Positions 49,310 to 61,812 of a stretch of 64,000 bases of DNA are shown in pieces. The stretch comes from Isoetes taiwanensis (lineage: Eukaryota; Streptophyta; Lycopodiopsida; Isoetales; Isoetaceae). Where the stretch lies: contig JAJEKV010000011.1 of assembly GCA_021234155.1 (NCBI GenBank), forward strand, positions 22,456,416 to 22,520,415. Direction: 5' to 3'. Numbering within the stretch: the stretch's first letter is position 1; every line of letters begins with the position of its first letter. Both the position numbers and the translations under genes were made by a program. The notes below the pieces were generated by a model. That model saw only the letters and a program-made list of their open reading frames with translations, ran no database searches and was not told the origin of the DNA.

Positions 49310-49560
49310 GATGATCTTTGCACCAATTTTTCTCTGAAACACAGAAATGCTCACAATTGCAGGCTTATGGTTTGAATTGAATATGTTGTCTAATCTTTGC
49401 TTTGCACCAAATTCTTCTCCGAAACTCAGAATTGTTCAGAATTGCAGGCTTATGGTTTGAATTGAATATGTCTTTGTGGGTGATCTTTGCACCAAATTTT
49501 TCTCCAAAACCCAGAATTGCATAGAATTGGGTTTGAATTGAACATGCCTTTGTGGCATCC
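49310..49560. repeat. Second array of the orphan-gene 3' repeat
   Basis: About three copies of the unit seen at 48196-48560, again immediately after the gene-derived end. Confidence 0.8.
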
Positions 49561-50460
49561 ACGTATCTCAAGTTGTTCTTTTTGTAATCTAGACTAGAAA
49601 CGTGTGCCCGGCGATGCCGGGCATTAGTCATGTGTGTAGCATTGGTGGACGTGTGTGAACATGAGTATCTATTGGTTGCGCTTCTCTCGTATGTGATTTA
49701 AGATTGGATTTCAACAGTCCAAAATGTATATCCTATGGAATATGTCAATTCCTCATCACCCACCCCTAGGGTTTTCCCTTTGGACAAGCCTAAAGCCAAA
49801 CTGAAGATTGAAAATAAGAATGCCTTTTTCCTAGCCACTGGTTCCAGCATATTTATGACCTCCAGACATGTAGTCTCTTCAGATATGTAAAAGAAATAAG
49901 ACTATATCTCGCTGGGATGCAAAAGTGTAATATATAGAATGCATTGTTGATGGGGTCATTAAAGGTTTATGGCATGCAATTGACTAAATTTAGATTGGTC
50001 TAGGGTTCATCATGGTTTGTCCATTCTCCATGTTTACTTCCAGAAGGTTGATGTTTAAAAGAAAAATACATCACATGGAAACTACCCTATGCATTCTATG
50101 GCAAAAATGAAATCTTATGCAAATGCACAACTTGAATTGCTCAACTTAAAAGAAATACATCTAGCAATGTAAGTCTTTTTGAGCAAAAATCCGCACATCA
50201 ATTGATGAAAAGTTGAGATGATTAGGACAATGCCACATTTATATAATTGTCCCATTGTAGAAAATTGCAACTAAACTAATTTGAAAAGCAAAAATGCACA
50301 TCCTCTATCATCTTTCTTCTATTGTTCTTCAACTTTAAGCAAAATATCAAAATCATTTGCAAGGGCGAAGAAGCTGGAGGACAATAGACAGATAAAACGG
50401 AAGGATAGTTGCTGCTAACTCTAAATATATGAGATGAACTCAATGCACATTACACCAGTG

Positions 50461-50571
50461 GCTTTACAAAGGGGTAAGTTGCATTATTGAAGGTTTTTAT
50501 GGATATAATCATGATGCTTTACAAAGGGTTAAGTTGCATTATTGAAGGTTTTTATGGATATAATCATGATT
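50461..50571. repeat. Tandem duplication, 55-bp unit, inside the Helitron
   Basis: Two near-identical copies of a unit beginning 'gctttacaaagggg' with a 55-base period. Confidence 0.85.
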
Positions 50572-50865
50572 ACGTCTGCATCATGTACGGATTGATCATG
50601 CAGTACATCTTTGTTAAATAAAAAAGCTTGTTGTTTAGGATAATTCGGCAAGACCCATGCCTCGGTGGTCGATTACAATTGTTTGATTGGTACCTACATA
50701 AAGCACATCAGTATCATGTAAGATCTCAATGACTATTTGGAGCAAAACCTATAAAGAAAACTTAAAGCTATCCATGAACCATGACACTAACTTGAAAATA
50801 TGGCATTTACCTGGTAAGAAACAAATTCTGAGAACACTTGAATCATGAATTGTCCTGGACAATTA

Positions 50866-50993
50866 AGAAGATTTTGACATGCACATAAACAATGTCAAAA
50901 TTGCCATCTATATGCTCCATCAGCTCCAAGAAAATTTTGGCATGCACATAAACAATGTCGAAATGGCCATATATATGCTCCATCAGCTCCAAA
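50866..50993. repeat. Tandem duplication, 63-bp unit, inside the Helitron
   Basis: Two copies of a unit containing 'catgcacataaacaatgtc' and 'atatgctccatcagctccaa'. The 63-base period keeps a plus-strand reading frame open across both (50879-51136), but the peptide is not recognised. Confidence 0.85.
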
Positions 50994-51312
50994 GACCTGC
51001 TAATGCATCCATCTATAATATGATCTTAGATTCCTCAGAAATAAAAGCTCGATTGCAATACAATCCTTTCTACCTACAATACCACACAATACTCGTGGAC
51101 TGTGAACTGCCAGCATGTCTAAGAGATTCTTCTTGACTAATGATTGTTACTGTTATATGCATAGAGTTTTGAGCTTGAAAAAAATGATGCAAAGAAACTA
51201 AAACTAAAACTGTACTGTCCCACAACTTGCTTGCAAGAAAGTAAATTATAATAATCTTATGCTGTTTTTTTATAGCTATAACATGTGATTCTATTCTATT
51301 CTATATAATAGA

Positions 51313-52580
51313 TGGCGTCCATTTAAGCACTTTAAATTTAGGAACATACACTTACATTTCACTTCACCAGCAAAGGAAAACACTCTCACGTTGTTGTACT
51401 TGGCAGTTTGTGAACTTAAGACGTCAACCCCAGACTACTTGACAAAGAACGAAGTCCAAAGCCTGTGCAACAAAACCCCAAAGAATAAAATCACATTGGT
51501 TCCAAACGTCACAGGCTCCTATATCAGACCACTTATCTCCCTATTTTATTTAGAGTCCTATATAAGATATATGCAAGTTGATGCGGCTATGCTTACATAA
51601 GGGAGTGCAAGTGTATTGAAAGGACGACAAATTTTGGAAAATAAAAGTACCTACAAAAATATCTACAACAAATGGATGGCGTACAACAAATGCAACACTT
51701 AGGACATTCAGGGGTAATTCATACCAGGGATCATATGCTTTCTCTACCATTTGGACAAATGTTAGCCTTAGACACAATGAAATTCCATTCTATATTGTAG
51801 AGGAGAAGAAGACTGTTAATAAGAATTTGAAAAGAGTATTTGGAGGCTTAACGCTCAAGAAAATTGGGACACATGACAATGGGGCAAAGATCATGCTGCT
51901 GCTGCAAGAATTTGGAAGTATCATATGGACATATGAGATTTAAAGTTCCTACAATGTTATAGCACTTACAAAGTTCAAGGAAAAAAGCGCAAGTATGCAG
52001 AAATGTAGTCTTTACATACCTGTAAAATATTTAGTAAAGGCTCTGATGAGTCCCATGTTCCTGCATAAATATAAAGAAAATGATCAACAAAATATGCAAA
52101 GACCATCCCAAATTTTAAGAATAACAATTTTAAGAGGGAATGGCTTTAAGCCCCGTGTCAGACTTGTTAATCTTCCAAGCAGCGAAAATTATGATAATTC
52201 ATAGCTGCTCATATAAATGCCAAGACTCTAAGATTTGGCACACTGGCTCCTCTGTTGCAAATACTAACGCCAGACATGGACATGGATGAAAAGAGAAGAC
52301 ACATTTTGAAGCAAATAAAGTGATTAAGAACTCATAACATGGTGCAAAGTTAGAACTGCATCTTCTAATACCAAACTTATTCAAGAGCAGACTTTTGAAA
52401 CCTTCCAGCTCCTCTTGGCCAAACTGCAAGTGAATAATGTTGAATCTGAAAAGGGCTAAAAATAGGACACATGCAAAAACACAAACTGGAAACCATGGTT
52501 CTCATGTGGAGCCTTATTCTGACTGATCTGAGCTCTAAGGAAAAAGGAAAGACATGCCTGAATATTGTGCCTCTGAGTTT
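51313..52580. other. No gene recognised
   Basis: AT-rich flank to the right of the Helitron with only short, unrecognisable open frames. Confidence 0.4.
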
Positions 52581-52589
52581 TTGCAGATT

Positions 52590-53770
52590 GAAGAGGAAAA
52601 TAGTACGTATGAACTCCTTCATATGTCGTAAGTACCAGACCTGGATCTTCAAAACTTGCTCCGCCCTTTTCTTCACATGCATTTTATAAACGTGCTGTGA
52701 TAGCTCCTCTATACCCAAATTCACAAAAATTGAATCAAAATATTGCTTTTGCGACAAAATAGCACTGCAACATGTGCATGCAGAAAAAAAATGCTTTAAC
52801 TTAGACCCATCTTTATATGTGAAAAAATGCTTCAATGATAACAGAAAAGATCGACTTAATCTGGATGTGGAAAAAAAATGCTTGACATTGCACAAAAAGT
52901 GATTTTATTCTACCTCCTTTAGCTCACAATTTTGGATTGGATATGGAGTTGAATCAATCGAGGAAATGGGCTATTCTTCACAGCCTTTTGACCATATTTT
53001 CTCCATCTATAGCCATTGTCCTTCCTTCCATCAATTCCTTTTCACTTCAAACTTCAATAGCATATCTGGAGTCACAGTTCCGCTTCTTCCCTTTTCGTCT
53101 CGATCTGCTACCAAAAAATAAAAAGAAAAATGCGTGAGAAACCATTCATTACACCAAAAAAAAAACAAACGGAATCCAAGCTTTTGGGATATGTAGCTTA
53201 CGACTGCCTGGTCTCAAAACCTTGTTTTTTTTTTGCAGTTTTTCCTTCATACCCACAACCCCTTCATGACTAATCTCTTTGTCGTTGCAGGGCGTGGAAG
53301 TAAATATGAAAATATTCGGTATCTGTTACACATACCTTGCAAGCGCCCTGGGCTGTAGGAGAAAAACGCAATTATCCACCATTTTTCTTAAATGGCAAGG
53401 TAGATGCTCAACTTACCAAGCAACCATTGTAGCTTCGTCCTTAGCAAATTGATGCAGGCTGGCCTCCAAAATCTTTGGGATTGACAGCTTGTCTGCACGC
53501 CTAAGTACAATAGCTGCCTGCGGATACTCATTCTTAGCAATTTTCAATGCCAGCTAGAGTATACACACGGACCTCTAAATGTACAGGATAATGGACAAAG
53601 TGTTACAGAAGTTATTCCTGAAAAAGAAATTGTCTACCAAATTCATATCTCAAGAGGAAAGAGATTTTCAAGTCCAAGAAAAGGCCAGATGCCCAAAATC
53701 TGATGCCGACGTCGATCCAACAAACATAGGATCCTCTGCAAAATCCAAAAGAATGCATCAGGTATATGCC
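52590..53770 (-). pseudogene. Cluster of exon-like fragments, including a WRKY domain piece
   Basis: On the minus strand several splice-bounded open pieces lie close together. The piece at 52958-53032 encodes NGYRWRKYGQKAVKNSPFPR, the unmistakable start of a WRKY DNA-binding domain. It stops before the zinc-binding Cys/His residues and has an in-frame stop just upstream. The piece at 53417-53553 is an exon-like 137-base segment (acceptor CTCTAG, donor G|GTAAGT) encoding AIVLRRADKLSIPKILEASL, family unknown. Near 52625-52715 another piece (LSQHVYKMHVKKRAEQVLK) ends at a GT donor. They do not assemble into one recognisable gene. Either a diverged gene is being missed or these are unrelated fragments brought together by mobile elements. 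Confidence 0.5.
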
Positions 53771-55540
<1,770 letters not shown>

Positions 55541-55639
55541 GTTGAGAAAACGCATACTTCAGCATATACGCAGCATCAGACCCTTCAAATGAAAATAGCA
55601 ATATTATAAGATGCCAAAGACCTTGTAATACTAATGTAA

Positions 55640-55965
55640 TGCGCTAGATCTTATTTCGATACTGTAGCACCCAAATATCCACAATCATGGAACTAAACAT
55701 GAACACTCAAATGCCTTCATTTAATAGGCAAACTAAATTAGTGTAAGCAATTAGAGTAATTGGTTGCTAATCTATGTCAAGGCTCTGAAGGACTCTAGTC
55801 TTATTAGAATCTCCAGGTTAGTAATTTTTCCCTAATTTTTGTGGTTGCTTCTAGAGACGCATTATCATATTCTACCCTTGAATGTCAAGAGAGTGGTGAG
55901 AAAAGGCATGTTCAAGCAAGATCATGCATAAGGTGGTGGGCACTATTCCATTTTGTAGTTTTAAC
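55640..55965 (+). repeat. Second copy of the 48780-49085 segment
   Basis: Same orientation and same order of blocks as the left copy, with scattered differences. Here it runs into sequence ending with a kinase fragment rather than the orphan-gene end. Confidence 0.75.
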
Positions 55966-56165
55966 TGCTTTAGCTTTTTTGAAAGAGAAAATAGCTCAAT
56001 CAATCACTTCATTTTGCATTGCCAAGCTTGCACATTAAAGATCGTGCTTATTACAAGCTTTATTACTCATCATGTGCTTCTAACAAATCATTTTTTGGGT
56101 TGCCCTCTATTAAGGAGCAATCCTTTAGAGACAGAGTGGGTTTTTGCATCTTGGAGCACATTGTA

Positions 56166-56235
56166 GGTATATGTTGAGGTTGGATATGAAACCAGCAAAT
56201 ATGATATTGGATGATGGATTTAGAGCTGCATGTCA
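56166..56235 (+). pseudogene. Protein kinase catalytic-loop fragment
   Basis: The translation LRLDMKPANMILDDGF matches the HRDxKPxNxxLD catalytic loop of plant receptor-like kinases, with His-Arg replaced by Leu-Arg. No DFG motif follows; the frame runs into unrelated sequence and then, 64 bases later, the gypsy LTR. It is a small remnant, possibly of a relative of the hevein-kinase pseudogene at 60288, whose own kinase domain stops just before this motif. Confidence 0.55.
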
Positions 56236-56298
56236 ACAGCTTCAAAACGCAACACAATTTACACAATCAAAATTGGCTTCAACACTGATATGCCAGAT

Positions 56299-57934
56299 TG
56301 TGACGCTCCCTGCTAAACGTACGACGCCCGGCCGTACGCTCGGCAGGAAATCCCCATCCGGCTCAACAACCGCATGGGCCCTTCGTCTACCCCGCACTCT
56401 GAGGTGACTCTTAGTGCGGGAAGGGAACACGAAGGTGTCTTGCGCGCCCTTCCCCTATGGGCTCCTATAACAGCGGAAGCGATAACACGTCAGAACTAGC
56501 ATCAACATATACAAATACTACCTCGAAGGGTAGTGCATCACACATAAACCAAGGCAAAGATGATAATCCACGAACCATAAAACATGAGAGCTCCTACCCC
56601 TCGGACTTCGTGGGGAGGATGGTGACCAGAGGCTAGGCCTCAAGATAGAAACAGGCCAGGAGTCATGGCGATGGCGGTGGCATAGAACAATGGCTAGGGT
56701 TGACCACTCCATCCGCCCCTCACATTGCATACTTTGCGGATGGGCTAAATCGGGCTCGACGGGACTCTAGCCTTCCTGATCGCAATCCCATGGTATCACC
56801 CATCGGGACTACTCCGGGTTGCATCTCCACAATCCGATGAGGCGAGGAAGGGTTGCATCTCCCCTTCCCGGGATCTAGAGGTGCGTGTGGCGGCTAGAGA
56901 ATCGTGGCGACACACGATTCGTGCCCGTGAACCCCCAAAGCGAGCCCAAGCCAACACTTGCAGCTCTCGAGGCGAGGCAAACACCATTGCCCGGGGAGGT
57001 GTCGGACCCATGCTCGGCCCACCGAAGTGACCCACCATAAGCCTAGCCCACTATGGGATCCCCCTCGGCCCCCACTCGGCGGGGATCCTCCCTCCACTTT
57101 CCCTCTAGCCCGTTATATGGTGCTGAGTCATATCATAGCCTCAATAGCACAGGTGGGCTCCTATGCCTGAGCCGCAACTAATAGGAACTAAAGGATCTAC
57201 TCTAGGAGCATACTACATATGGCTCTAGGTCTCTACCCCCTTCCCAATACAAGAGGAGCAAACATGATCAACCATCATCACATAATCATCACATCACGAG
57301 AATAATCATAAGAAGAACATCTTAACCTAATCATACAACTAACTAATGGTTAGGGTTCCTTGATTAGGGTTTAAGATGTTGAATATGGGTTCTAGGATGG
57401 CTCTACTCTAGATACAAGATACTAGCACATCTGGAATGCTAATTCCAGATGAGCTATCACAACTACTATCCTACATACCTGCTCCTGAAGCTCTCCTTCC
57501 AGATCCGTGTGCCTCCATGGTCTCCGACTCACGAGATGCCGCTCCTACTCCAAGAACGAGTCTACCCTGCTGGGGCTGCTGCACCGGTCTATGCCACGAC
57601 AAGCGATGTTGAAGCGGGGTTTTTTAGAGCGGTAGGTGAGTCTCTGGGTGCTAGGGCTGGAAAGAGGTCTAGGGTTAGGGTTTATGCCTATATAAGTTAG
57701 GTCCACCTAGGATGCCACGTGGCACCAATCGGGTGAGTCCTGTGTGGCGGTGCCCCAATAGGTTAAGGCCACGTGGATAATGGCTTAACCTATGGTTGGC
57801 TAAGTTATGAGAATAACTTAGCCATGCCCCCTAGTGCCACAACCTATGGTATACAAGGCTATGAAGATAGACTTGTATAGTGACGGATCCAGGAATATAC
57901 GTATTTATGACGTATATTCCCCTGGACCGTCACA
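56299..57934 (-). repeat. 3' LTR of a Ty3/gypsy chromovirus
   Basis: On the minus strand the LTR runs from TGTGACGG (57934) to CGTCACA (56299), 1636 bp. A purine tract (AAGGGGGGGAGAA, 57935-57947) abuts its start, as expected at the junction with the internal region. The sequence is related to, but clearly diverged from, the LTRs at 1263-2867 and 62926-64000. The 5' half of the element is missing, so no target duplication can be tested. Confidence 0.9.
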
Positions 57935-57951
57935 TTCTCCCCCCCTTAGGA
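57935..57951 (-). promoter_or_regulatory. Polypurine tract of the chromovirus
   Basis: Read on the minus strand this is TCCTAAGGGGGGGAGAA, directly upstream of the LTR start TGTGACGG, the position where plus-strand DNA synthesis is primed. Confidence 0.85.
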
Positions 57952-58800
57952 CAATGCTGTCCTCAGCATTGCGCTAAGGTGACGATCCTACCTTATGCCT
58001 GCAAAACATCAACATGTCATAACCTTTAATTTAGTTTAGCAATCAAGTTTTATTAGTTAAAAGGTCAAAATTTAGGCTATATTTGTACTTATACAAAATT
58101 ATATAGCCTTAACACCGTTATTTCTTATAATAATTCAAAATACTATTATAAGAGTTATTAGGGTTCATAATCTAAATTATGGCTCCCCTATCTTCTAAAT
58201 AATTGGCGCTCCTCGTTGAAGTCCTCCTTCTACTTGCCTGCAAAAGGAGCACATTACGTTAGTTTAGTTAATAATTTGTGGTTTTAGGGGACCACCCCCC
58301 TTACCTCCTTGAGCCGAACTACTGGCTCAAGGTTGTCCTAATACCTTGCCCAAGATCATGGCCCTTTCGGATTTGAGCTTAGGGATCATTTAAGATGCTT
58401 CCATCATTGCCCATGATCGAGTGCTACCTTGTACACGATCCCCCGGATCGAGTACACCCCAGTGCATCATGCCCCGAGGGTTTCAGCTAGGGAACGTCTC
58501 ACGATCCCATCATCGCGCATGATCACTTTAACCTTCACCATGACCCTCCTACGGCCAGGTGTGCGTACCCCGCATCGTGGCATAGAGATCATCCGATCGA
58601 TGTCCCATCATCGCCCACCATGCCTCATTCCTCACTCACATGACCCTAATGGTCATGCGCACCTCTTGGTGCGTGTGGCCCTAGAATGCCCTAAAAGGCG
58701 TATCCCATCATCAGCCCACCGCGATCCAAGGTTACGGCACATGCACCCTAGTAACTAGAATGCATGCGCCCGGGCTTAAAACTAACTAACAACATACTAG
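57952..58800 (-). mobile_element. Untranslated 3' internal region of the chromovirus
   Basis: This lies between the pol stop codon and the polypurine tract. No open frame of note is present, and the stretch is consistent with the long 3' spacer of this retroelement group. Confidence 0.6.
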
Positions 58801-59520
58801 CTAACCACCTGGCAAGTCGGGGTCGACCAAGTCGGAGACGACTCGCCCATCAAACTCCTTCATAAACTCTGGGTATTGCTTCTCCAAGTCTTGCTTCAAT
58901 ACCCATGTCGCATCTTCCACGGGTAAGTGCTTCCACTTAACCAAATACTGGAGGAACTGAGACCTCCTAGTCTTCTTGAATGACTTATCAAGAAGCAATT
59001 CAGGCACTATTTCTACTTGCTCCTCCGTCATTTCCAACAAGGTTGGAGTATCCAAAACCTCCTCAGGGTTAGGATTGTGCCTTTTTAATAAACTTACGTG
59101 GAAGACCTTGTGAACCTTGAGATGGGCTGGAAGATCCAACTTGTAGGCTTGAGAGCCCACTCTCTCCAAAATCTTGAACGGACCAGCCCACCTAGGGGCA
59201 AGCTTCTTGCAGCTCCCAATCCGCAGCTTGGCTTGCTTCACCTTTATCTTCAACCAGACGCTATCGCCTACCTTGAACTCTCTTACGGTCCTGTGCTTGT
59301 CGGCTACACTCTTCTGCCGACTTCTTGCTGCCAATAAATAACCCCTTACTTCTTCCACTAGCTGCTGCATATCCCCTAACATCTGCTGGGATACTTCTAC
59401 CTTGGACACAGGATTGTGCCAGGTATCCGGGGTTAAGCACTGGTACCCGTAATTTACCATGAAAGGAGACATCACGAGATGACTCACAGCTTGCTTATTG
59501 TAGCGAATTCCACCAAGTGG
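58801..59520 (-). pseudogene. Chromovirus pol 3' end: integrase C-terminus and chromodomain
   Basis: The frame encodes the end of a Ty3/gypsy integrase. It has the SPFMVNYGYQ block, a tether region with RRTxREF-like KHRTVREFKVGDSVWLK, and the GPFKILERVGSQAYKLDLP and HKVFHVSLLKRH motifs. A C-terminal chromodomain follows (RRSQFLQYLVKWKHLPVEDA then TW). The integrase catalytic DDE core, RNase H, reverse transcriptase and Gag are absent. The upstream edge at 59520 falls exactly where the duplicated hevein-gene segment begins. The first 24 codons of the longer open frame (59592-59521) are therefore not retroelement sequence. Confidence 0.9.
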
Positions 59521-60068
59521 TCCCTTGTTCAAGTTGGGTATTTCAAGGCATCGTCCACTATTCATAATAGAGTATAGTTGTTCTAATCTCAATACTAAGG
59601 CCTAAGTTCAGTTCTTAGTTTCTGCATTACTAAAGCATGTTCAATATTTCAACATTTCAAAGTATGTTCAGTATTTCAAGTGGTGTTCTTTTGTTGGCTT
59701 TAATGGTGTTATCAAGCCAATTCAACAATATTACTGCAGAGCAATGTGGTATACTTGCAGGAAATGCCCTTTGTGCAAATAATTCTTGCTGCAGCGCGTC
59801 CGGATATTGCCAAACCTTCAATGCTGATGTGAGGAGCGTTTGCTTGTGGATATACACCATGCCAAAAATTCAAACTTTGCACGATGCCAAAAAGCACTCT
59901 GTTCTTCATCTTTGGGGCTTTCATACTCCCAGCTTGGTAAGTGTTGGGCTTATTTTTCAGTCTATTTTTTACATTAGCAATCCAAACGGTCAAGAATTTG
60001 TCAAAAGAATGTTTACCAGTATATCTATCGAAAGGCACTTAATAGCTTGCAATATCTTTTTTGGATGA
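59521..60068 (+). pseudogene. Truncated duplicate of the hevein-kinase gene start
   Basis: Positions 59521-59815 repeat 60182-60465, covering about 100 bases of upstream sequence, the signal peptide ([23 protein letters not shown] at 59637) and the first part of hevein module 1 ([20 protein letters not shown]). After GYC the sequence diverges and the frame continues for about 85 codons of unrelated text to a stop at 60068. The product would be a secreted protein with half a chitin-binding domain, so it is probably non-functional. Confidence 0.75.
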
Positions 60069-60287
60069 TGGTTAAGGACTATAGGATATTTTGACATCAA
60101 GTCTTCTATGTTTCCGCTAGTTTGTATCTTTACATAAGTAGCGAGGTTGGAAGAACAATTGTTTTCTTTCTCTAATGAAGATCCCTTGTTCAAGTTGGGT
60201 ATTTCAAGGCATCGTCCACTATTCATAATAGAGTATAGTTGTTCTAATCTCAATACTAAGGCCTAAGTTCAGTTGCATTACTAAAGC

Positions 60288-61812
60288 ATGTTCAATGTTT
60301 CAACATTTCAAAGTATGTTCAGTATTTCAAGTGGTGTTCTTTTGTTGGCTTTAATGGTGTTATCAAGCCAATTCAACAACATTAATGCAGAGCGATGTGG
60401 TATACAAGCAGGAAATGCCCTTTGTGCAAATAATTCTTGCTGCAGCGCGTCCGGATATTGCGGGGTTCTTGCAGCTCACTGTGGTATTGGATGCCAAAGC
60501 CAATGCAACAATGAAGAGCGATGTGGTATTCAAGCAGGCAATGCCCTTTGTGGAAATAATCTCTGCTGCAGCGTGTTTGGATACTGTGGGGTTACTTCAG
60601 CTTACTGTGGTACTGGATGCCAGAGCCAATGCAACAATAGTACTGAAGAGCGATGTGGTCTTCAAGCAGGAAATGCCCTTTGTGCAAATAAAAGCGTTCT
60701 TTGCGGTGGCGTTCGGATATTGCGGGAATCTTGCAGCTCACTGTGGTATTGGATGCCAAAGCCAATGAAACAATGAAGAGCGATGTGGTATTCAAGCAGG
60801 CAATGCTCTTTGTGAAAATAATCTACGCTGCCCGGCGTGTGCGGATCTTTGTGGGGTTACTTCACTTCGTGGTACTGGATGCCAGAGCCAATGCAACAAT
60901 AGTACTGAAGAGCGATGTGGTCTTCAAGCAGGAAATGCCCTTTGTGCAAATAAACGTTGTTGCAGCGCATCCGGATACTGCGGGGTTCTTTCAGCTCACT
61001 GTGGTAGTGGATGCCAAAGCCAATGTAACAATGCAGAGCGATGTGGTATTCAAGCAGGCAATGCTCTTTGTGCAAATAATCTCTGTTGCAGCGTATCTGG
61101 ATACTGTGGATTTACTTCAGCCTACTGTGGTACTGGATGTCAAAGCCAATGTAGTAGCAATACTACTGCACCTCTACCATCACCTTCTCCTTCATCACCA
61201 TCACCATCACCATCAAATTTAACATCGCCACCACCATCATCATCAGCACCATCACCATTTTCCACTACTTCTTCTTCTTCCAAAAGCCTGCTTGTTCCAC
61301 TAGCCATAGCAGTTCCTGTTGCAGTGTCTGTCTTTGCAGCAATTGCTTGCTTTGCCTACCTCAAGGTAAGGAAACGATTGGCTCCAACTCTGCTACCCCA
61401 ATGGGATTCTAAATGTGTGAAAGCTCTTTTTTCAAAGTTTAGCTATGCAGATCTGAGCATGGCCACAAAAGGATTTAGCGTGAGCCTGATGCTTGGTGAG
61501 GGCAGATATGGGAGTGTTTATAAAGGGTTATTGCCTAATGATAATGCAGAAGTGGCAGTGAAGGTGATGTCAGTAGAAGGGCATCAGCAATTTTCTGCAG
61601 AGCTTTCTGTTTTAGGTCTTCTTAGGCATAAAAACTTGATAGGATTAAGAGGCTGGTGCCATGAGCATAAAAAATTGATTTTGGTATATGACTACATGCC
61701 AAATGGGAATTTTCACCAAGCCATCTTTTGACATGGAGCCAGAGATATGAGATAGCAAAGGGAGTGGCAGAGGGGCTGGGATTCTTACATGGGGGATGGA
61801 AACAAAGAATTA
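60288..61812 (+). pseudogene. Hevein-repeat receptor-like kinase, broken
   Basis: Order: signal peptide (residues 1-34); hevein (chitin-binding type 1) modules 1 (60390-60506) and 2 (60516-60632), each with eight Cys; module 3 (60648-60762), frameshifted near 60690 and with TGA in place of its last Cys; degenerate module 4 (60778-60894); intact modules 5 (60910-61026) and 6 (61036-61152); a Ser/Pro linker (61153-61290); one membrane helix ([20 protein letters not shown]); and a kinase N-lobe with [17 protein letters not shown] and [10 protein letters not shown] shift near 61727 precedes [20 protein letters not shown], then a Helitron cuts the gene before the HRD loop. Hevein modules bind chitin, so the ancestor was plausibly a cell-surface chitin sensor (inference). 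The intact 162-codon frame at 60288-60776 could still make a secreted two-hevein protein. Confidence 0.85.

Larger units (their letters stand above)
49594..51312 (-). mobile_element. Non-autonomous Helitron (1.7 kb)
   Basis: On the minus strand the element starts TCTATTATATAG at 51312 after an A. It ends CTAG at 49594 before a T, as expected for insertion between A and T. Eight bases before the CTAG is a perfect hairpin GCCCGGC-ATC-GCCGGGC (49606-49622), the standard Helitron 3' structure. The 5' TCTATTATA is shared with the Helitron at 61813-62405. No Rep/helicase frame is present. The interior holds two tandem duplications (50461-50571 and 50866-50993). Whether it carries captured host sequence could not be told. 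Confidence 0.8.

Noticed and set aside
58429-58758. Plus-strand 109-codon frame
   Set aside because: It lies in the 3' spacer of the minus-strand chromovirus and shows no motif.
60701-61222. Alternative 173-codon frame across hevein modules 3-6
   Set aside because: It is an out-of-frame reading of the hevein repeat; the cysteine pattern appears only in the other frame.
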